64,000 nt of DNA from Gymnogyps californianus. Lineage: Eukaryota; Chordata; Aves; Accipitriformes; Cathartidae. The stretch is taken from the NCBI RefSeq assembly GCF_018139145.2, contig NC_059482.1:10221294-10285293 (forward strand), given 5' to 3'. The position numbers were made by a program, and so were the translations under genes. Below, one piece after another: positions 13,701 to 28,264 of the stretch. The notes under the pieces were generated by a model that was given only the letters and a program-made list of their open reading frames with translations, ran no database searches and was not told where the DNA came from. How positions within the stretch are numbered: the stretch's first letter is position 1; each line of letters starts with the position of its first letter.

Positions 13701-16700
13701 TTTCAGACCACCTGACCAATCTCCTCAGCAACAGATAAAATATAATTCTGAAGAAAGATGCAAGCTTTAATCTCGCATTTATCCTGTGCAGTTATCAATT
13801 CCATTAACATATACTAACCCACTCACAGGTATCTGTGTAGAGTAAGAGCAGTCAAATTTAATAGATTTAGCATAGTAAATGAGGGCTCTGTTTCTGCCCA
13901 TTATAACACATTAGCCCTTTCAGCAGTAGCAAGATGACAGTTATTACTTTAGATTCCCAGAAATGTCAAATTCAAACTATGCACAAGCACCTTCAAAGCA
14001 AAGTTGAGTTTAACCCCCTTTATCCAAGAAAGGAAAGACTATTTTAAACTTTACTAGCCTAAGTAGCCTGGAAGATTGCTCAGACACCAGCATTTTAACA
14101 ACACAGGCCAACATTATAAAGTTTCATAGAAAGAGATGCTGATCTGAACCAGACACATCTAATTCAGGTGCCACAAAGTCAAAAAATAGCAGCTAATGAA
14201 CATCTGTGGGAAAACCTCGGGGAAAAAAGCAAATGATCCAGTAGGGACAGCCGGGTATAACATGGAAGAAAACTTGTACAGCAATGCTGAAGAGACCAAT
14301 GAAAAAGGCCTCGTGTCATTTGGAAAAGGGAACGGCAGACAAACACTGTGAAATGCCAAGTAAATAATTATCGCTCCTTTTACTCATGCCACCAGGTCCA
14401 TCCATGAGTCACACAGAGTAGTGGAAAATTGTTAAATGCTAAGGATTCTATTCATTTTTTACCTGTTCCTTTCACTTCCAAATAGAAGTTTGACTATTAA
14501 GTAAGATTTCCTACATAAAATGAGGCACCTAAAAGGTAAGTATACCCACCAATGTTGTCTGATCATGCACAGGATGTTTCTCGCTAGCAAAACTTGGTGT
14601 GAACTAATAATATTTGGTTTAAAACATTACCCCCTTGCTTGCAAAAGAGACCAGTCACCAAGGAATTTTTCCAAGGTCTTATGATTAGGCCCTAATGATA
14701 AAGAGAAAGAAGTCTGAAAGTCTAAGATCTACAAGAAAACCTGCTTGCTAGCATTTTGAGTCAGCAGCTTTGAAAACGTGATGAAATTCACTGCCTAGCA
14801 AGCACAGCAGTGCAAATGTCTGGGATTAACCAGAGGGCATGGGGTGGTCTGAACCCTTAGGAGCTTTGCCACCTGTTGGAGAGGGCTGCAAAGATAGGTT
14901 CTTCATTCAGTAAAATCTCAGTGGACATTTCCTAATAGCCAGAAAGAAGACTTAAAGAATCAGCTCAGCAGAGATGAAATCTATAAAGCATAATGTGGAA
15001 GGTTTTGAGATATTAAATCAGGTTTCTAAAATTTAAATGAAAGTATCTTCCTCAAAGCTTATAAATGGTTTTCAGTTATTCTATTGAGCTCTGAAACAGA
15101 GCATGCTGAAAATGCCTTTAGAAACTTTCTCACTTCTTTCCTTGAACATTTCAGCAGAGATAAAACAGGTCAACTAATACAAAGCTTATTTAGCAGGCAT
15201 CAAAACAGACCTTGATCATCTAGGCCTGTTGCCTCAGGGCATATATAGAGAACATAGGGGTTTTCTCTTTTCCTCTTCTGAGCAGTGGACGTGAAGGGCT
15301 CCCTTATCCTCATCCTTTGTTTAGATTAGCTAAATAGCATGCTTATTCTCAAGTCCACAGACATGAACATCAAAGGCTATGCAACGGTTGTAAATACAGT
15401 TGAAGTCATTTGCAAAAGTAAATCATATCTGGGACCGTTGTCTGCTGTGGGTACCAGATTATCACTGAGCTGCATCCTCACCAGATAACTGCAGTTCCCT
15501 GGAAAACTCCTATCAACATCCTCCCTGCTCTTCTCTCAGCAATGACACAGGAACAACTTATTTTCTTGTAAGGAAACTTAACTCTAGTTGGTCTCCTTAC
15601 GTAAGACTTTGAAAAATGTCTCCTCATTAGTTGCTTAACTTTTCTGAATAATTAATGTACCAAATTTTTTTAAAAGCCATTCATCTTTCCTGCTGTACAT
15701 CATGAAAATGTGAAACAATCTAACCAACCTCAGCCTTCTAGCAAGCCAGGAAATCAATGCCACCACCTGTGCTGGACTGTGATGACAAATAGGGGCAAGA
15801 GAGTATTTAACTGTGGAACATTATTATTTAAAGTCCTACTTAAGAAACATTGAACGTTTGCCTACATTTAGTATAACTGGTTCAAAAAAAGTGAGTTTCG
15901 AGTTAAGTCCCACACTTCTCAGATTTTCTTCTGCACTATTTAGTAAAAAAATTCCTCTTCCATTTGTACTGTACAATGCCAGAGATACACCTTTGCATTC
16001 AGTTTTAACATGCAGATAGGCGTCAGAAAAAGGCAGGAGGCACTGAAGAACGCATCACAGTCCCACAGAAGGGTTTGGGTACTCAGGCTAGGCTGTAGAA
16101 AAGCCCACTGGCTCATCAGGTTGGGCTCACTGAACAATGTCCTGACTTAAGCTTTATCTGAGTGACAGTATTAGAGACACTGACGCCCGTGCTTTGGTGA
16201 GCCTCCTCCAGGCTGCCACTGCCCAGCAAGTCAGCCTCAGGAATGTAACACAAATGCTGAATCTTTCCCTTCTGTCTGCCCTGGGTGGTCTCAAGACTTA
16301 AAACTAACCATAATCAAGATGTTACAAACGTTTTTCTCTTTCTGGAAGGCCCACCTACACTGTCTTGCTTCTGGGGTCGTAATTTTACCTGTGAAAAATA
16401 CTGTTAAATTTCATTTTTAAATCCAGTGCTGACAGAGCTTTACAGGAACCCAGTCTCATTCATATGAGAGCTCTAACTTTTTTGGCTTGCAGGTGTAAAA
16501 ATCCTTATAGATAGGACATCTCCAAACTGCTTTGAAAATCCTGTTTGTGCAAAACAGGTATAGTCTGTGCTGATCAAATATCAGACACTATTTAAAGTAC
16601 CATTCAGATGTTTGCTAACTCCTAAAACTCTTTATAAAACGATACTAAATAATATACCAACTTATGTGTTTCTCTCAGAGCCAATTTCCTTTTATTCAGC

Positions 16701-19700
16701 TCCCTCATTAGAGTCAGCAACAAATAAGTAGGTATAGCAGTAATAAGGCTAAGTTTATCTTGTTTCCTCCACGCCCTTTTCTCACTGTATTACTAAGACT
16801 TGGAACAATAACAGGATGCCGGGATGCAGGATGGGAAAAGGCTGACTCCCAGCTGGAAAACCTTGGAGACTGGAGAGCTGAACACTCCCAGTATTGCTTA
16901 ACGAAAAGAGAAGTGGATTTTTCTATTTGATCTTCATTTTCTGTATACTGCTTAACATTTTGGGATACTGTAGATTTTAGTTTGCCTGATTTGAGAACAA
17001 ACCGAAGCTCCACCAACTCTGACTCAGGTAAGGGATAAACGGTATTGGCTGTCCTTCAGCTATGAAGTTCATTTCAAAGGTTTTTTACCTCCACCAAAAA
17101 TCTCTTCTAATGTCTTAAATGATTTAAGAAATACCAGCAGACAGGCTATGAATTTTATACATATCTACAGAATCCTTTGGGCCTAACATTGATGGCACTT
17201 ACACCAAATTAAGTGCAGACAACAGCAGAGCTGTTTACAATTGACACTGGAAGAGGAAAATCTCTGGCTTTCTTGGGCTATACCACAATATTCCCAGATT
17301 GTTTAAAAGAAGAGATATTTTATGCTTTTTTGTAGTTCTGTTTTATAATATTTAGATTATGTTGCCGGTGTTCATTCTTAATGGAAACGGGACAGAAATG
17401 ATAATGCAAATTGTACCTGTAAACCCTTTAGGATTTCACTTGCAGTGTGGACAGTTACAGGCTTAGTACTGTTTTGAGTGAGCAGGTGTACGGTGTGCTA
17501 TGGTTTCATGCAATATATTTTATCAAAGTGGGGGTTGACTCGGTATCTGTCTTTAAGGTGCTATGGCTTTACTGTGACCAATGCCAAGAGGAGGTGAAAG
17601 CCACCATGTGTACTAGCCAGCTTTGGCATATCTCTCCTGCTAAGAGATTTGTTTAAGGCTTAGAGGGGAGTTTACATAAACACATCAGTGACTCGGTCTC
17701 CTAAATCTCAAGTTTAAAGTGGCCCAGGTACTTTAGCACCCTAACCCTGGACTACCAGGTTTCACAGCCCCTGTTCTAAAAGACCAGCAATTCTTATTTT
17801 AGAAGTTTCTTGATCTCAGTGGTCCAAAAAGAACCATTTCTTCTGACAAGTTATTTTATGAGCAGTGGCTTGATACAAAAAGTTGGTTGAAAAGGCCTTT
17901 ATCTTATCCTAAAGATAGTGTAGCAAGTCCCTGAGCTACCAAGTTTGCTGTACAGCTTGCAGAGACAAAGCACTTATGCATAAGAGATGAACTGATATTG
18001 CTTTTTCTGTAAGAACTCTATTTTGCAATAGTGGGACTGTCAGTGTGCACAGTACCTTACTGTGCTGGTTGTCACGCTGGAATAAAGATAAAGAAAGGAA
18101 AGAAATGCAAGGAAAAAAAGATATAGAAGAAGATGAATTCCTGTGAGAAAACCTGTTCCATTCTTAGCTACCAAAAACATTAAAAGTTGGTTGCTACTGC
18201 AGTTAACAAAGGTATGGTTAATCAATGTGTCCCTGCCTCCACTGATTATAAATCATTATATCAGCATTTGTAAAAGCATACAGTATTATAGATGTTCACG
18301 TAGGAAAAAATATTAGACAAAAGCAAGGATACTCCAATGATTTACAAAAGCTTCTCATCTTAGGTTAATTTGTGCCTTGTAACAACAACAAATATACCAG
18401 AAACAAATCACAGAAATGCTGACTTGCAATTTATCTGCAGTATCTCCAGGAGTTACTTTTTATCCTTAAATAAAGGGTGACCAACAGGAGAAAAGGACAC
18501 AGGAATCATTTAGCATATGAAAGCCTTAGAATAGTACAGTATACTATAGAGAAGAATGTGAAGTTACAAACAATAAAACAAATTAATTTGAAAGCAAAAG
18601 ATAAACTCAATTAACAAATCATTCCTGCTTTGTCCGCAAACCTGGGCTTTATTTTTCGGAGTGCTACAGCTGCACTGTATTGCAACAAGAAGTATTTCCC
18701 AACGCTTTGCTCTTTAACATAAGATCATAAAACTGTTTCTTAAACATTTTAAAATAAATGCTAACACTGAAATTATGCCATGAAATAGCTACACGTCACT
18801 CAGCAATCTGCAGCTTGCAGAGTGCTAGATGCAGGGCTCAGTGCTAAAGAGGCAGCTTAGGCAGAGAAAGTTCCACCCAAACAGTTAACAGGTTTGTCGC
18901 CAGGTTTGCTTCACATCCTGCCTCTGTTGAGTGAAACAGAACCAAAAACAGGATATAGGTAAAAATCACTGGGGATGGTTTAGAAGCTCCTCTGATTTAT
19001 AGCACTTATGGAACAAAGGACTTCACTGTGCATCCATAAATCAATTACTTCAATTAATATTTCAAATGAAAAATAGAAAAACTTTTTAAACATTCTTTTT
19101 TCTTGTCAGGGTACATGTCTACAGAACTACAGGCTTAAATCAGGCCAGCTACTACTTTATATTTTCTAAAAAAGCAGAGGTTCACAGAATAGAGGTAACT
19201 GATTATTTCTAGCACCTGAGCTTTCTGTAAGGAATCTTCATGGTTTTGTCATGCTTTCATAACTCCAGTTTTTGCTCAGGTTCTAGAAGTTTTCAGAGGT
19301 TCAAATGTTAGTGCCAAGAAGCAAATAAGAGGTTCTCTGTCTTTGTAAGAAATTTGTTGGCCATGGAAATGTTTTGGTGTATTTCTTTTAAAACAAATGT
19401 CTTTCCCTTTGTTATCCTTGTGGGTTTACAAACCAAAAATCCTTCAAAGTTTAGCCCTGACATGACTGCTTTCCCTTCTACCCTAGAACACAGCAGACAG
19501 TGATTATTTGTGTAAACTGGAGATTTGCTAGGACAGAGAGATGCCCAGCTCACAATCACTAAGGTAAAACGATTCCCCACACATGCCTTTGAAGAGCTGA
19601 TCAGAATTTGAACCAGGAGAACAGACCTTAGCAAATCCAGAGCTGGATACTAGTTTAATCCATGATGACAGTTTGCTTGATCCATCTATGGACTTCAGTT

Positions 19701-20021
19701 CAGCACCCTGCTCCATTCAAAGGGCCTATGCAGGTATATTTCCACCGCAAACACAGAAAGCAGACAACACTCTGGTGCCACAGTCATGATCAGGAGCCAC
19801 CAATTTTGCTGCCAAGAAACTTGCAGGCATCCTGCTCCAGGGCCTGTCCTCGGCTCAAGTACAGAGCCCACTGCAAACCCAGGAATCCCACCAACAGGAC
19901 TAATGCTGGGAATAATGATGTGCAAAATGAATGCACATCACTCACTGACACATGTGTCATCTACCTCCTAAATTCTGCAATGAGTCTGATCTTAAAATAC
20001 AAAAAAATTAATAAAAAATTG

Positions 20022-20046
20022 TGAAGAACCTGTTTACAGTTCTTCA
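20022..20046. repeat. 8-bp inverted repeat
   Basis: TGAAGAAC (20022-20029) and GTTCTTCA (20039-20046) are reverse complements with a 9-nt loop, just after an A-rich run. It is short enough to be chance and is listed only as a visible structure. Confidence 0.45.
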
Positions 20047-23000
20047 GTGCAAGAATACAAATTAGTCCTTTCATTCAATGAGAACCTGAGCTTCACTCAT
20101 CTTGATCGGAATTCCAAATTTGTCAATAAGCATGGAACTAGCTATATTTTGAATGTAAGATTTTGCTGAATATTTTAAGTAAGTTCTTTCTGTAACATAC
20201 TTCTGAGATGGATGTTATTTGTGCCATGAGTCTACTTTGTACATATGCTGCTATACACATCTGTTGGGCAGGCAGTGAGAAGATCTGGGGCCCAGCCCTC
20301 CTAGGTGCTAGTTAAAGCCCAAGGACGTTCACAGGAACGAGAACAGTCCAAGAGCTGTGTTTGCCAGGGCTGGGCAAAGACAGGGGAAGGGCAGAGGGGA
20401 AACTTGTCCATCCATTGCAGGTGTTCACATGGCCTACACTTCAGTTTTGGTACTCTGAGTACATCCAAGTAAAGATTTACAATCAGTAAACCAGAAAGAG
20501 TCAAGCAGGTGGATGGATACTCTGGCAGACTTTTCTCCAGACAAGTATTTTTGTGTGAGATAGACAACAAAACTGTCTTACAAAAGATTAGAAGCTGCAT
20601 GCGAAAGTGTTATCAAGTACCATCCATGAAAGAGTCCAGAACTTATAGTGAAAAACAACTGATATTTTAGAGAAAAGGCAAGCATGGTTACCTGGGACAC
20701 ACTGCAGAAATTGTACCGGGACCTTTCCAAAAGACCAGTGGAGAGGAAAGAGTGTTCTGCCCTAACATTGCTACCTGAAATGCAAGGAGTTACAGAGCAC
20801 CACCATAGTCAGAGGTAGACCAAAAGTAGAAATGTTTTAAATTCTTCATTTTTCAAAATCCAAAGAGGTCAGTTTTATTGTCCCAGTCTAGTTGTCATCA
20901 AAACCCTCCTGTTCCTGTGGGATTTCACCACCATGCTCTGCCACAACTTTAGGAGAAAGAGGCCCCTGTTTCTATTACACATTCTTTTAAAAAGCCTACT
21001 ATCAGTCTCCACAAATTAGCAGTAGCTCATCTGGCTTTGCCCCCACTGAAGACATCCGTTTCTCTGCATCCTTCTCTCTCCCCAAGCCCACCAGCAACAT
21101 CTGGAATGGTCCTCCTGACACCTGGCAAAGTTCACAAGGCACAAGGTGGCTTATCTGCAGCACACACTGGCCCTTGTCCTTATTATGCATGACAGTGTAA
21201 AGGGAAATTCCACTTCCACAGTATGTCTGGAGGATACAGTTGAATTCCTTCTGCCTTTGTCCACATTTCTAAGCAATGCTTTGGTAGGATCAGTCTTCCT
21301 TTTCCCCTTCCTTTTATGATGCTATCTGCTATGAATTTGTGTTCTGGAAATCCTCTAGGAGTGCAAAGTCTACCTTACAACGCTTGAGGAGACTAAGGGC
21401 CTAATGCTGCTCTCATGCAAATGATAGGAAATCCTGCCATTGACGGGAATTGTTCCTGTGAAAGGTTCAGCTTCATCGGCAGAATCTCCATTGACACAGA
21501 GTTTTAGGTTAGCTTCTCCATTCTTTTTGTGGGATACTTCCTCCCCCTACCTCCAGTTCTAGACCTGAATTCAGAGATCTGCATTATCTTACTCGGTTTT
21601 AATGTCATTATCTTTTAGATATATATGATCTGTCTGCAAGAGAACCGGTTTACTCATATTAGGGTTAGACCAACCAATCAATACTACTAATAAGGTATCA
21701 GACTTTTCACCACCTAATCTATGAATCCAAACCTACAATGAAATAGAATATATTGTCTGTTTGCTCAGTACTCTTACTTTAGTTTTTTAGGCTGTCATTA
21801 AAACATAAACAAATATTGCTACACTATGCACATTTTAGTATCATCCAGATTACCAATGCACTCCACCTAAAACACGTATCCACCACAGAAATTAAGTGAG
21901 GGCAGAAAGCAGAGAGCACAAAAAGCCCGAACGCTTTTTGTAATGGTTTCATTTTACAAAGACAATAATGTGAACTTGACAGTGACAAAGCTATTGCAGA
22001 GCTCTATCATCTGTAGCACCATTTAACAAACACATTTGCTTTGTACACTAGATTTGCCAGCAGCAGCCTTGATAAAAGTTTAGGATTAGAATAGATATTG
22101 AATCCTCCAGTAATTGCACTTGGAGATGACTTAAATTTCAAACAGGAAGAAAGAGGCACATTTCGCTTTGGAATATATTGCGTCATTTTCCTGCTGTGAA
22201 ATGGTGAGCTGTATTACCTGCCTTATATGGACTGATCTTCAGCTTCTTTAAATGAAGAGAAAGGTTTCATTCGCACAAGAAAGGGGTTTTCAGTGGCCGT
22301 GATTAAAATATGAGCTGTGGGAAAAATAAATGTTCCACTTACACAGTCACTAAGGAGAAAAAAAAATCCCCACCTCAGCTTAAGAAATATCTCCAGCTGT
22401 GTTTCGGATTCAGGCAGCAAACCTACAAGTGCAGCACTGCTGTGAATAAGAACTTCCCAAACAGTCAGGTTACTTTAAAGCGGTCAGCTCCCAGGAGGAT
22501 GCAGGCTGCTCCCCAGTGCTCACCGCACTGAGCCCCAGCAGGGCAGCAACAGCAGCCACCAGCCTAGACCCTGGACACTGGCTTGAGAAGACCTGTGAGC
22601 AGAAATGTCCCCAGGTCAGCCAGCTGAAAGCCCCCGGCTCTCACTTTTATCACTTTCACAAAGACTTCTTACCACATGTAAAGAAAAGCATGGCCTGCCT
22701 TGAAACAGTGTCGCTCCTGCAGTCATGTCTTACATATTGAACTAGCACCTGCTACGGTTGCAATCTGTTTCATGAAGCAAGCTCTCCTTGGGTGTGGGTT
22801 CCCTCATTGCCTCTGGACTGGGGTTGTAAAATTCATCAGACTAATGACCTGCTTAAGCCAGTGCACAGATAATGGAGCAAAACACAACACAACACTGTGT
22901 TAAATCACAATCACCCCACATGGAAACAAATCCATACAGAAAAAAAGTCTAGCTCTAAAAAAAGTCACAAAACTTACAACAGCTTTCCTCATCTTTTTAA

Positions 23001-25159
23001 GCTTCCCTATGTTTGAGGCCTGAATTTTCAGGCCCTCCAGCTTCCCTTTATCAGCCCTGTAAGCGGGAAATTTGCTTCCCTAGTTTTATTTTGATTTGAA
23101 GATGAGGTTTTCCTGACAAGAGCTAAGCTCTAAGTAAAAATATTGAAAGGCTTATTGTAAATTTGTAACAGCAGTAATAATATCATTTGTATCATCTCAC
23201 AGCACATGGTGATTATAACAATGGAAATGTTCCAGGAAAAGACTGTAACTATAGGAGTGGGCAGAAAAGGTCTTAAAGTTAATTAAGCCTGGTCTGGAAG
23301 TCTAGTTGAATAAGGGCAGGAAACAGAGAAGAATGAACTGACATTTGAATTAGACATTTTAAAAAGGGAGAAAAATACTGAATACTAATCACCAAACAAA
23401 ATACATCCAGACACACCCTGGTTTTTTAGCCTCTTGCCCAGCCAGAAAACAAGAGATTTATGTATATGTACATGCTTTTTTTATCTGCCACAAAATTAAT
23501 TTTCAGAGGAAATACTAATGCATTTGGTTACCCAGTAGAATAACCTGGACAAAGGAATCAGAACACACAGCCAGCTAAACATGATTTCTCTGCTTCAGAT
23601 TACTGTTAGCGCAATAAATATCAATTACTGTGACCTGTGCATGATGCTTGTGTTCCGAGACAGATACTTTTGCTCTTGAGCTTTTGTTGAAGGAAAATGT
23701 CAAAAAAATCTTATCTGCTGTAAACACAGCTACATTGTACTTTAAAAAAAAAAAATCATATTTATTGCATGCAGTTCCTCAAAGGATGGGGACTTTTCCT
23801 TAATCAAAGCTACTCAGTCGGAGCTCTGTGCAAGGAAGCCTCTCTGATATTAAGGCTTTATCTGGAAACAAAGGGGAAGTGGAAAAAGCTCTATAATACA
23901 TTATTCCCATAGTGTACCTTATTTTGTTTCAGCTTGGCCAAACTCTTAAACATTCAGTGACAGCTTCGGCTAATCTCTGTGTACAGCAGAGCTAACGAGG
24001 GGGCAGTATCAAAACAGATCAACTCTGAAATGTGCACACTATTTATTGTAGGAAACAAAGCTTCTGGTTAGAGATGCTTGAGAAATCTTTTTAGTGATCA
24101 TAAACACCTCCAATATACCTGAACTGTTCCAGTTCTGCACTGGGGTGAGCCAAATAACTTTTGGAGGATTCCCTTGTCCCCTTCTCACCTGTCTGTAACA
24201 CTGGCACTTCATCACTATTTTCAGCATCTGTCCTTATCAATAATTAATCTGGATGGAAGATATTTTCCTCTTAGCTTTATATTTTGGACAAAGAATTCCT
24301 AGGGAAAAATGTTTGCAGTTTCAAACTATGCATGCAGGGTTTATCCCACCCATCTTATTAGCTCACTTCAGAACAGAAGGGCTGTATTTAATGCAAAGTT
24401 AACCCCCCAAAATAGCTCAGATTTCAACAGTATTTGGCAACTGTCATCAAAAGACGTGTGGCCAAGAACAAATTTTGTGTCATTTAATTGTTAGTTTCAC
24501 CCCTGCAACATCTGCAAAGCAAATAAATCATACTAGTCATAGGTACTATGAGCTTCCTGATTTTAAAAAATGGAACGCTCTAAATCAATAGAGCACAGAA
24601 TCTATATGCCACGATGATGATGAGGTGATGATATTCTGTACCAACACCCAAACTCTGCTTGTGGGTTTGAGCATACTCACTAAACACCAGAATACTCCTG
24701 CTCCTTAGGAGTCATTGAGCCCTCATATATGTGCTCCCAAAGCTCAGAAGCTGTAAAGAGCTATAGGAGAGTAGCTTATGACCTTAAACTCAATGCTGTC
24801 CATGCTGTCAACAACTAAGAGAAAGCCAAAATCTTCTGTCTATGACAATATATTTGTTATGAAACAGTGTCACAAATTGGCTTAATAATTTAATCACAAA
24901 TGAGCTTCAAAATATTTTAGTGGCTGGGTTTATACTGGGCACTGTGCTTAAGCACATTTTATCCCGTTATATTTTGTACTAACATATTTGTATGTGAAGT
25001 AAAAAGCTTTATGCATGGAACAACTGGACAATACCACTTGCTGCTTCTTTAAAGCACTCTCATCCATTTTGGGGTCACTTCAGGGAGAGTTTCTGTAGTA
25101 AAGTATTATATGACTACAGTAGCATGGCCAGAGTAAGAACTCTTAAGCAGCACCAGAAC

Positions 25160-25177
25160 ATATATATATATATATAT
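25160..25177. repeat. (AT)9 microsatellite
   Basis: Nine uninterrupted AT units. It is probably length-polymorphic between individuals; no function is implied. Confidence 0.95.
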
Positions 25178-27480
25178 TTCAGTGTTTCATGTACTATATC
25201 TGTTCAGTTTCAAACTGGTTGTCATCAGCTCTCAAGCATCTCTACAGCCTCTGTGACAAATAACATTATCGTGAAAAATGAGTAAAAGACATTGATTCTG
25301 CACCTGGCATGATAAATGATCTGCATGCTGAGAGTGTGAAATGAGGAAGATTCTTAAAACTCACCTAATGATTCAGTGTGGCTCTGATAGACCTTCATAC
25401 GTATTTCTCTCCTGGGCGAGGCAGAAGGCTAGCAGTTTTACTAAGACTGGTGGATTACTTGCTAGACATACCAGGATGCTCATATGAAAAGAGAAGAGTC
25501 ATCCATTAAAACAACAATTAGACTGCGTAACTGATCTGATGAGGAGAAAGTCAGTGCTCTCACCACTCATTTTAATGATTTTGAAGTATTGTTTTACCTA
25601 CATCACGTCACCCTCACCACAGCAAACAACCCTCACTTAAATAGTGCACTGTCATTTCAACAATAGAAGTGATTCAAGAATTATTATCTAGTCCAAAAAT
25701 AATGCTTCCTTAAAGTCCATGAAGAGACCAGCTCAGTAACTAAAACATGTATTTAATTTGCTTCTCAATTATCAGATTTGCAAGTAAGAAACTCAGACAA
25801 AAAACAGGTTACTATAGATTGATAGAAACATTATTTAATTAAAGATTAGAATAGGAAGCATAGCTTGTGCACATGAAACACAGAAGCAGTCCCTCTTGGT
25901 TGGATAACTTCACCATGTAAGATTTTTGACGTGCCACATAAAAAAAAACCCTAGCTTCTCTCCGACCTATGTGGAAGTTGCATACTTTTGTACATACTAT
26001 ACAGGTACACAGAAATACAGTCACATGTTTTATTAGATCATGTATGGGATTCATTTCCCCAAACAGAAATGCTTCAGATCCCCAGACATACTTAAACTAA
26101 CACTATCCACAAAAGGCTACCAGTCCCTAAAGAACACAGAACATCTAGGCACAATCTATCAGCCCATCTCTTCCAAATTTTCCCAGAAAAAGATACTGTT
26201 TGAGGTTTTCTTGAGTTCTAACAGAAGCCAAATTCAGAGCTTATTCTGAGCTGTACGGGTGTTACGTACAGGTAAATCAAGATCTAAGCCAAACAAATGT
26301 GTATTTGTGAACAGGAAATTGAATCTGAACCTACACCAGCAATACACATTCAATAGTTTTATAACTAATCCATTCTTTATCAGATAGGAGTCATGTAGGA
26401 ACGTAGACAGCACTCTCCAAACTGCAAACATGTTTTTGTAAGTTTTTGGAAAATACCCATTAAGATAAGGTTAACTAGAAATTGAGAGAAATCAACAGAA
26501 GTTAAATGTCCTCCTGCCTTTGAGATTTTGGGCCTTGGTGCTTGACTGTCCAATAGACTTGCCTCTGAATTCTTTCAACTAAATCAGCATTTATCAGCGA
26601 AGGATTTTTGTGAGCCAAAGTGAGATCGTAATTATGTCTTGCACACCCAGCTAGCAGGCAGTAAATGTTATGAGTCTACCAGTACGGTTATCAGGGTACC
26701 TTTGAAGGTTAGTGCTGTAAGGAACAGTGTTTGAGCTGAAGTAGCACCACCAACGAAATTATTTCCCTGTTTGTCCCAGAGGTCATGCCTGTATATAATG
26801 GGTCAGATTCAGAGCAATTCAGAGCCAAGATGGACAAGAGCACGAAGCACAATATTTCTGGCCTAGTATGATGGCTGACTGCATCTGTAGTACTGCACTG
26901 TTCATAGATTAAAATAAGCAAAGCCTGCTATAGGCTAGTCTTTCCCCACCCATGCCAACATTTTTATTTTTGTTTATCTACCCAGCTAAAATATTATCAG
27001 GCACATCACTGATATAAAACAAACTACAGCACAGTCAGGAGAATTTACTGATGCAAGATCAGATCCTGCACCTGACTTATCCGGCTTCTCTTTCAGATCT
27101 GTGATGAGGTGACTTCTAGCAAACAAACTGCAAATCTATACATCCCTTTTCCATAAAAGCTTCTTGGCAAGGAACAAAGGAGATCTTTGTGACCTCTTAC
27201 AACTTTCTTCCTAACTCATTTCTCTAAAATCATTCCGTTTACAGCAAATGTCTTCTTAGACCATACATGTCTTATTTTCAGTTCACACTCAGCCTTTTCA
27301 TATACCCTTCTCAGTATTTACTGCAGCACTTTAATCCTGGAATCAGCAAGTCACTTGCTAAAATGCAAGCACAGGTGTCAGGAAGCTCTGGGAGGACATT
27401 CAGGTACATTTCATTATTGCTGCTCACCCATCTTCAGTGCACAAGCTCTCACTGACTAGCCTGGAGGGTGGCTTTGTTTC

Positions 27481-27482
27481 TT

Positions 27483-27513
<31 letters not shown>
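27481..27513. repeat. T9A24 homopolymer tract
   Basis: Nine T are followed directly by 24 A, the longest homopolymer in the window. A poly(A) run can mark the 3' end of a reverse-transcribed insertion on the + strand, but the sequence to the left (27200-27480) does not resemble a known retrogene or SINE and no flanking target duplication was found. The length may be unreliable in the assembly. Confidence 0.9.
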
Positions 27514-28069
27514 GCCAAACCAGTGCTTGCCTCCCCGATTTTTAGCCAGTTCTGTATCGGAGATAACAGAAAGACTGGGAGACTAATTTAGCTGCCTGCT
27601 TTCCAACAGGCAATGAATCTTTAATGTATACATAGTAAGTATTTATAGATCTTTTATAACCTAATTTCTTCATTTCTGAAAGAGGCATCTGTCCTGGCTG
27701 AGAACTCCATCCACCCATGAGATGAAGTTGTATTTTGCATCATCCAGGAGAGAATTTTCTGGTGAGTTGAACAAACAGGGGAAAAAAATCATTAATACAT
27801 TTTCCCCAGACCTACCAGAAACTTGGAGCTGAAATCACAAAGAACTTTCAGATTAGAATTATTCTCTTTTTCCCTGGAAAAAATACGAGGAGCCAAAACA
27901 AGAGCCAAAATCAGAAGTGCTGAGTTATCTCCTCAGCTATATTGACAGGCAGTGCTGCAGCATCAACACCAAGAACTGAACAGCACCAAATGCACGGAAG
28001 AGTGCTCTCACAATACTGAGTGACGTGTGGGTTTTTTTTAAAGTAGCAAGTTTAGTTAAGATATTGCTG

Positions 28070-28264
28070 AAGTGGCTATTCATTCAAAGGTACTATCACA
28101 AGTATAAAATGTCATTTTATAATCCATTTTCAGGCAGGCATTTGCATTCCAGACTGTGTAGTCATCAAAGTGGCTATTTACTCAAAGGTACTATCATGCA
28201 TATAAGAAGTCATTTTATAATCAGTTTTCAGGTAGGCAGTTGCACTCCAGACTGTTTAGTCATC
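28070..28264. repeat. Two-copy 98-bp tandem duplication
   Basis: Copy 1 (28070-28166) and copy 2 (28168-28264) align end to end with a period of 98 bp; shared blocks include AGTGGCTATT, TCAAAGGTACTATCA, GTCATTTTATAATC and CCAGACTGT. Divergence is roughly 10-15% by eye, so the duplication is not recent. An 88-codon frame (28025-28291, +) crosses both copies and therefore contains a protein-level repeat, but its residues match nothing I know and coding is unlikely. Confidence 0.92.

Larger units (their letters stand above)
8251..28069. other. Gene-poor intergenic DNA upstream of CDH5
   Basis: About 20 kb without a recognisable gene. It contains scattered short open frames, the longest at 10196-10783 on the minus strand (separate entry), an AT microsatellite at 25160-25177 and a T/A tract at 27481-27513. 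A GC-richer stretch at about 10260-10680 and a serine/threonine-coding stretch at about 11410-11780 have few stops in several frames, but no homology is evident. No tRNA, CRISPR or complete transposon was seen. Confidence 0.55.

Noticed and set aside
27481..27513. Poly(A) tract as the tail of a processed retrogene
   Set aside because: No recognisable gene sequence precedes it and no target-site duplication was found.
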